Positions 63,683 to 64,000 of a DNA stretch of 64,000 nt are shown here, one piece after another. The DNA comes from Fischerella sp. JS2 (GTDB lineage: Bacteria > Cyanobacteriota > Cyanobacteriia > Cyanobacteriales > Nostocaceae). Position 1 is the first letter of the stretch. Each line of letters begins with the position of its first letter. Under the pieces are notes generated by a model, which did no database searches, had not been told where the DNA came from, and saw nothing but the letters and a program-made list of their open reading frames with translations. A program made the position numbers and the translations under genes. Location of the stretch: the NCBI RefSeq assembly GCF_032393985.1, contig NZ_CP135918.1, forward strand, positions 6,201,724 to 6,265,723, given 5' to 3'.

Positions 63683-64000
63683 TTACTCATTAACAACTGA
63701 CAGATTATTTTGGCTCAAAGTACCTACTCAAAAACATGAGCTAAAAGGTGAAATCTCCCTTACCCCTAGTAGAAAATCTGAATTTTAATTTACTGATGAC
63801 AGCATAAATTAATCTTATGTAATAAAAATAACTATTTTTCTTAATAGTAATTTAACGATATTTTAGTAGCCCTCATAACAGAAATATCCCAATCTGGCAA
63901 TAAGGTTGTAACTAAAAGATAGAGTAAGTTGCTTCAAATTGAACTATAAAGTTTGCGAATTGTTTACCTTTGTAAAATATATGGAGAAACTATTGACTTT
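63683..64000. other. Upstream region of the lipoprotein gene, no gene seen
   Basis: AT-rich sequence to the right edge. It must hold the promoter of the minus-strand lipoprotein gene. No ORF with coding character is visible. Confidence 0.4.

Noticed and set aside
1-64000. tRNA, rRNA or known riboswitch
   Set aside because: No cloverleaf, rRNA segment or recognisable riboswitch core was found by eye. A covariance-model scan would be needed to exclude small RNAs.

Overview
The window is chromosome from a filamentous, probably heterocyst-forming cyanobacterium of the Nostocales. The evidence is the many HIP1-type GCGATCGC octamers, tandem heptanucleotide repeats (STRRs), a kaiABC clock cluster with the short KaiA known from Nostoc-type strains and a TolC gene placed like hgdD directly after kaiC, plus Ycf20/DUF565, DUF2811, DUF3172, KGK and CPP1-like genes. 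No rRNA, tRNA, CRISPR array or prophage was recognised.

Layout. 0-7.4 kb: start of a Ser/Thr kinase, a metallothionein behind an SmtB-type operator, hemL, a ChaB-like gene, hisIE, a cluster of DnaA-box-like sites, an OmpR-type regulator, a CPP1-like membrane protein and a HAD phosphatase. 7.6-17 kb: decayed coding fragments, hpd, an ECF transporter T subunit, der, a methyltransferase, an acetyltransferase, a tandem histidine phosphatase, a dihydroorotase-like pseudoenzyme and nadA. 18-28 kb: a DUF433 gene, an FMN-dependent alpha-hydroxy-acid oxidase, a NarL-type regulator with a frameshifted kinase, a GT-C glycosyltransferase, ycf20 and D-glycerate 3-kinase. 28-38 kb: a CBS-domain hybrid kinase diverges from kaiA-kaiB-kaiC-hgdD. 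38-44 kb: a PAS hybrid kinase and a two-gene operon of a histidine kinase carrying a DXCF-type cyanobacteriochrome GAF domain plus a single-domain response regulator. 44-48 kb: two CPA2 antiporters. 48.3-49.4 kb: a complete IS630-type element. 49-56 kb: envelope and transport genes (AMIN protein, DUF3172, ABC permeases, autotransporter esterase). 56.6-60.3 kb: a gene graveyard with a helical carotenoid protein gene carrying two nonsense codons, a frameshifted neighbour and possible SulP-STAS and PII-like remnants. 60.3-63.7 kb: an RRM protein, glutaminase and a proline-rich lipoprotein with 90-bp repeats.

How parts fit together. Sensing and timing genes dominate the middle: kaiABC, four kinases and three response regulators, one kinase predicted to be a blue/green-type photosensor. 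Several genes serve basic photosynthetic metabolism: hemL (tetrapyrroles), hpd (plastoquinone/tocopherol precursor), glycerate kinase (photorespiration), hisIE and nadA.

The most notable observations are (1) the DXCF cyanobacteriochrome with its two cysteines 28 residues apart, (2) the decaying carotenoid-protein locus, in which one stop codon replaces the tryptophan equivalent to OCP Trp110, (3) at least six genes that carry the window's dispersed low-complexity repeats as in-frame insertions, (4) a dihydroorotase homologue lacking most metal ligands, and (5) degenerate receiver domains in the kinase next to kaiABC. All calls come from reading the sequence alone; no database search was run.
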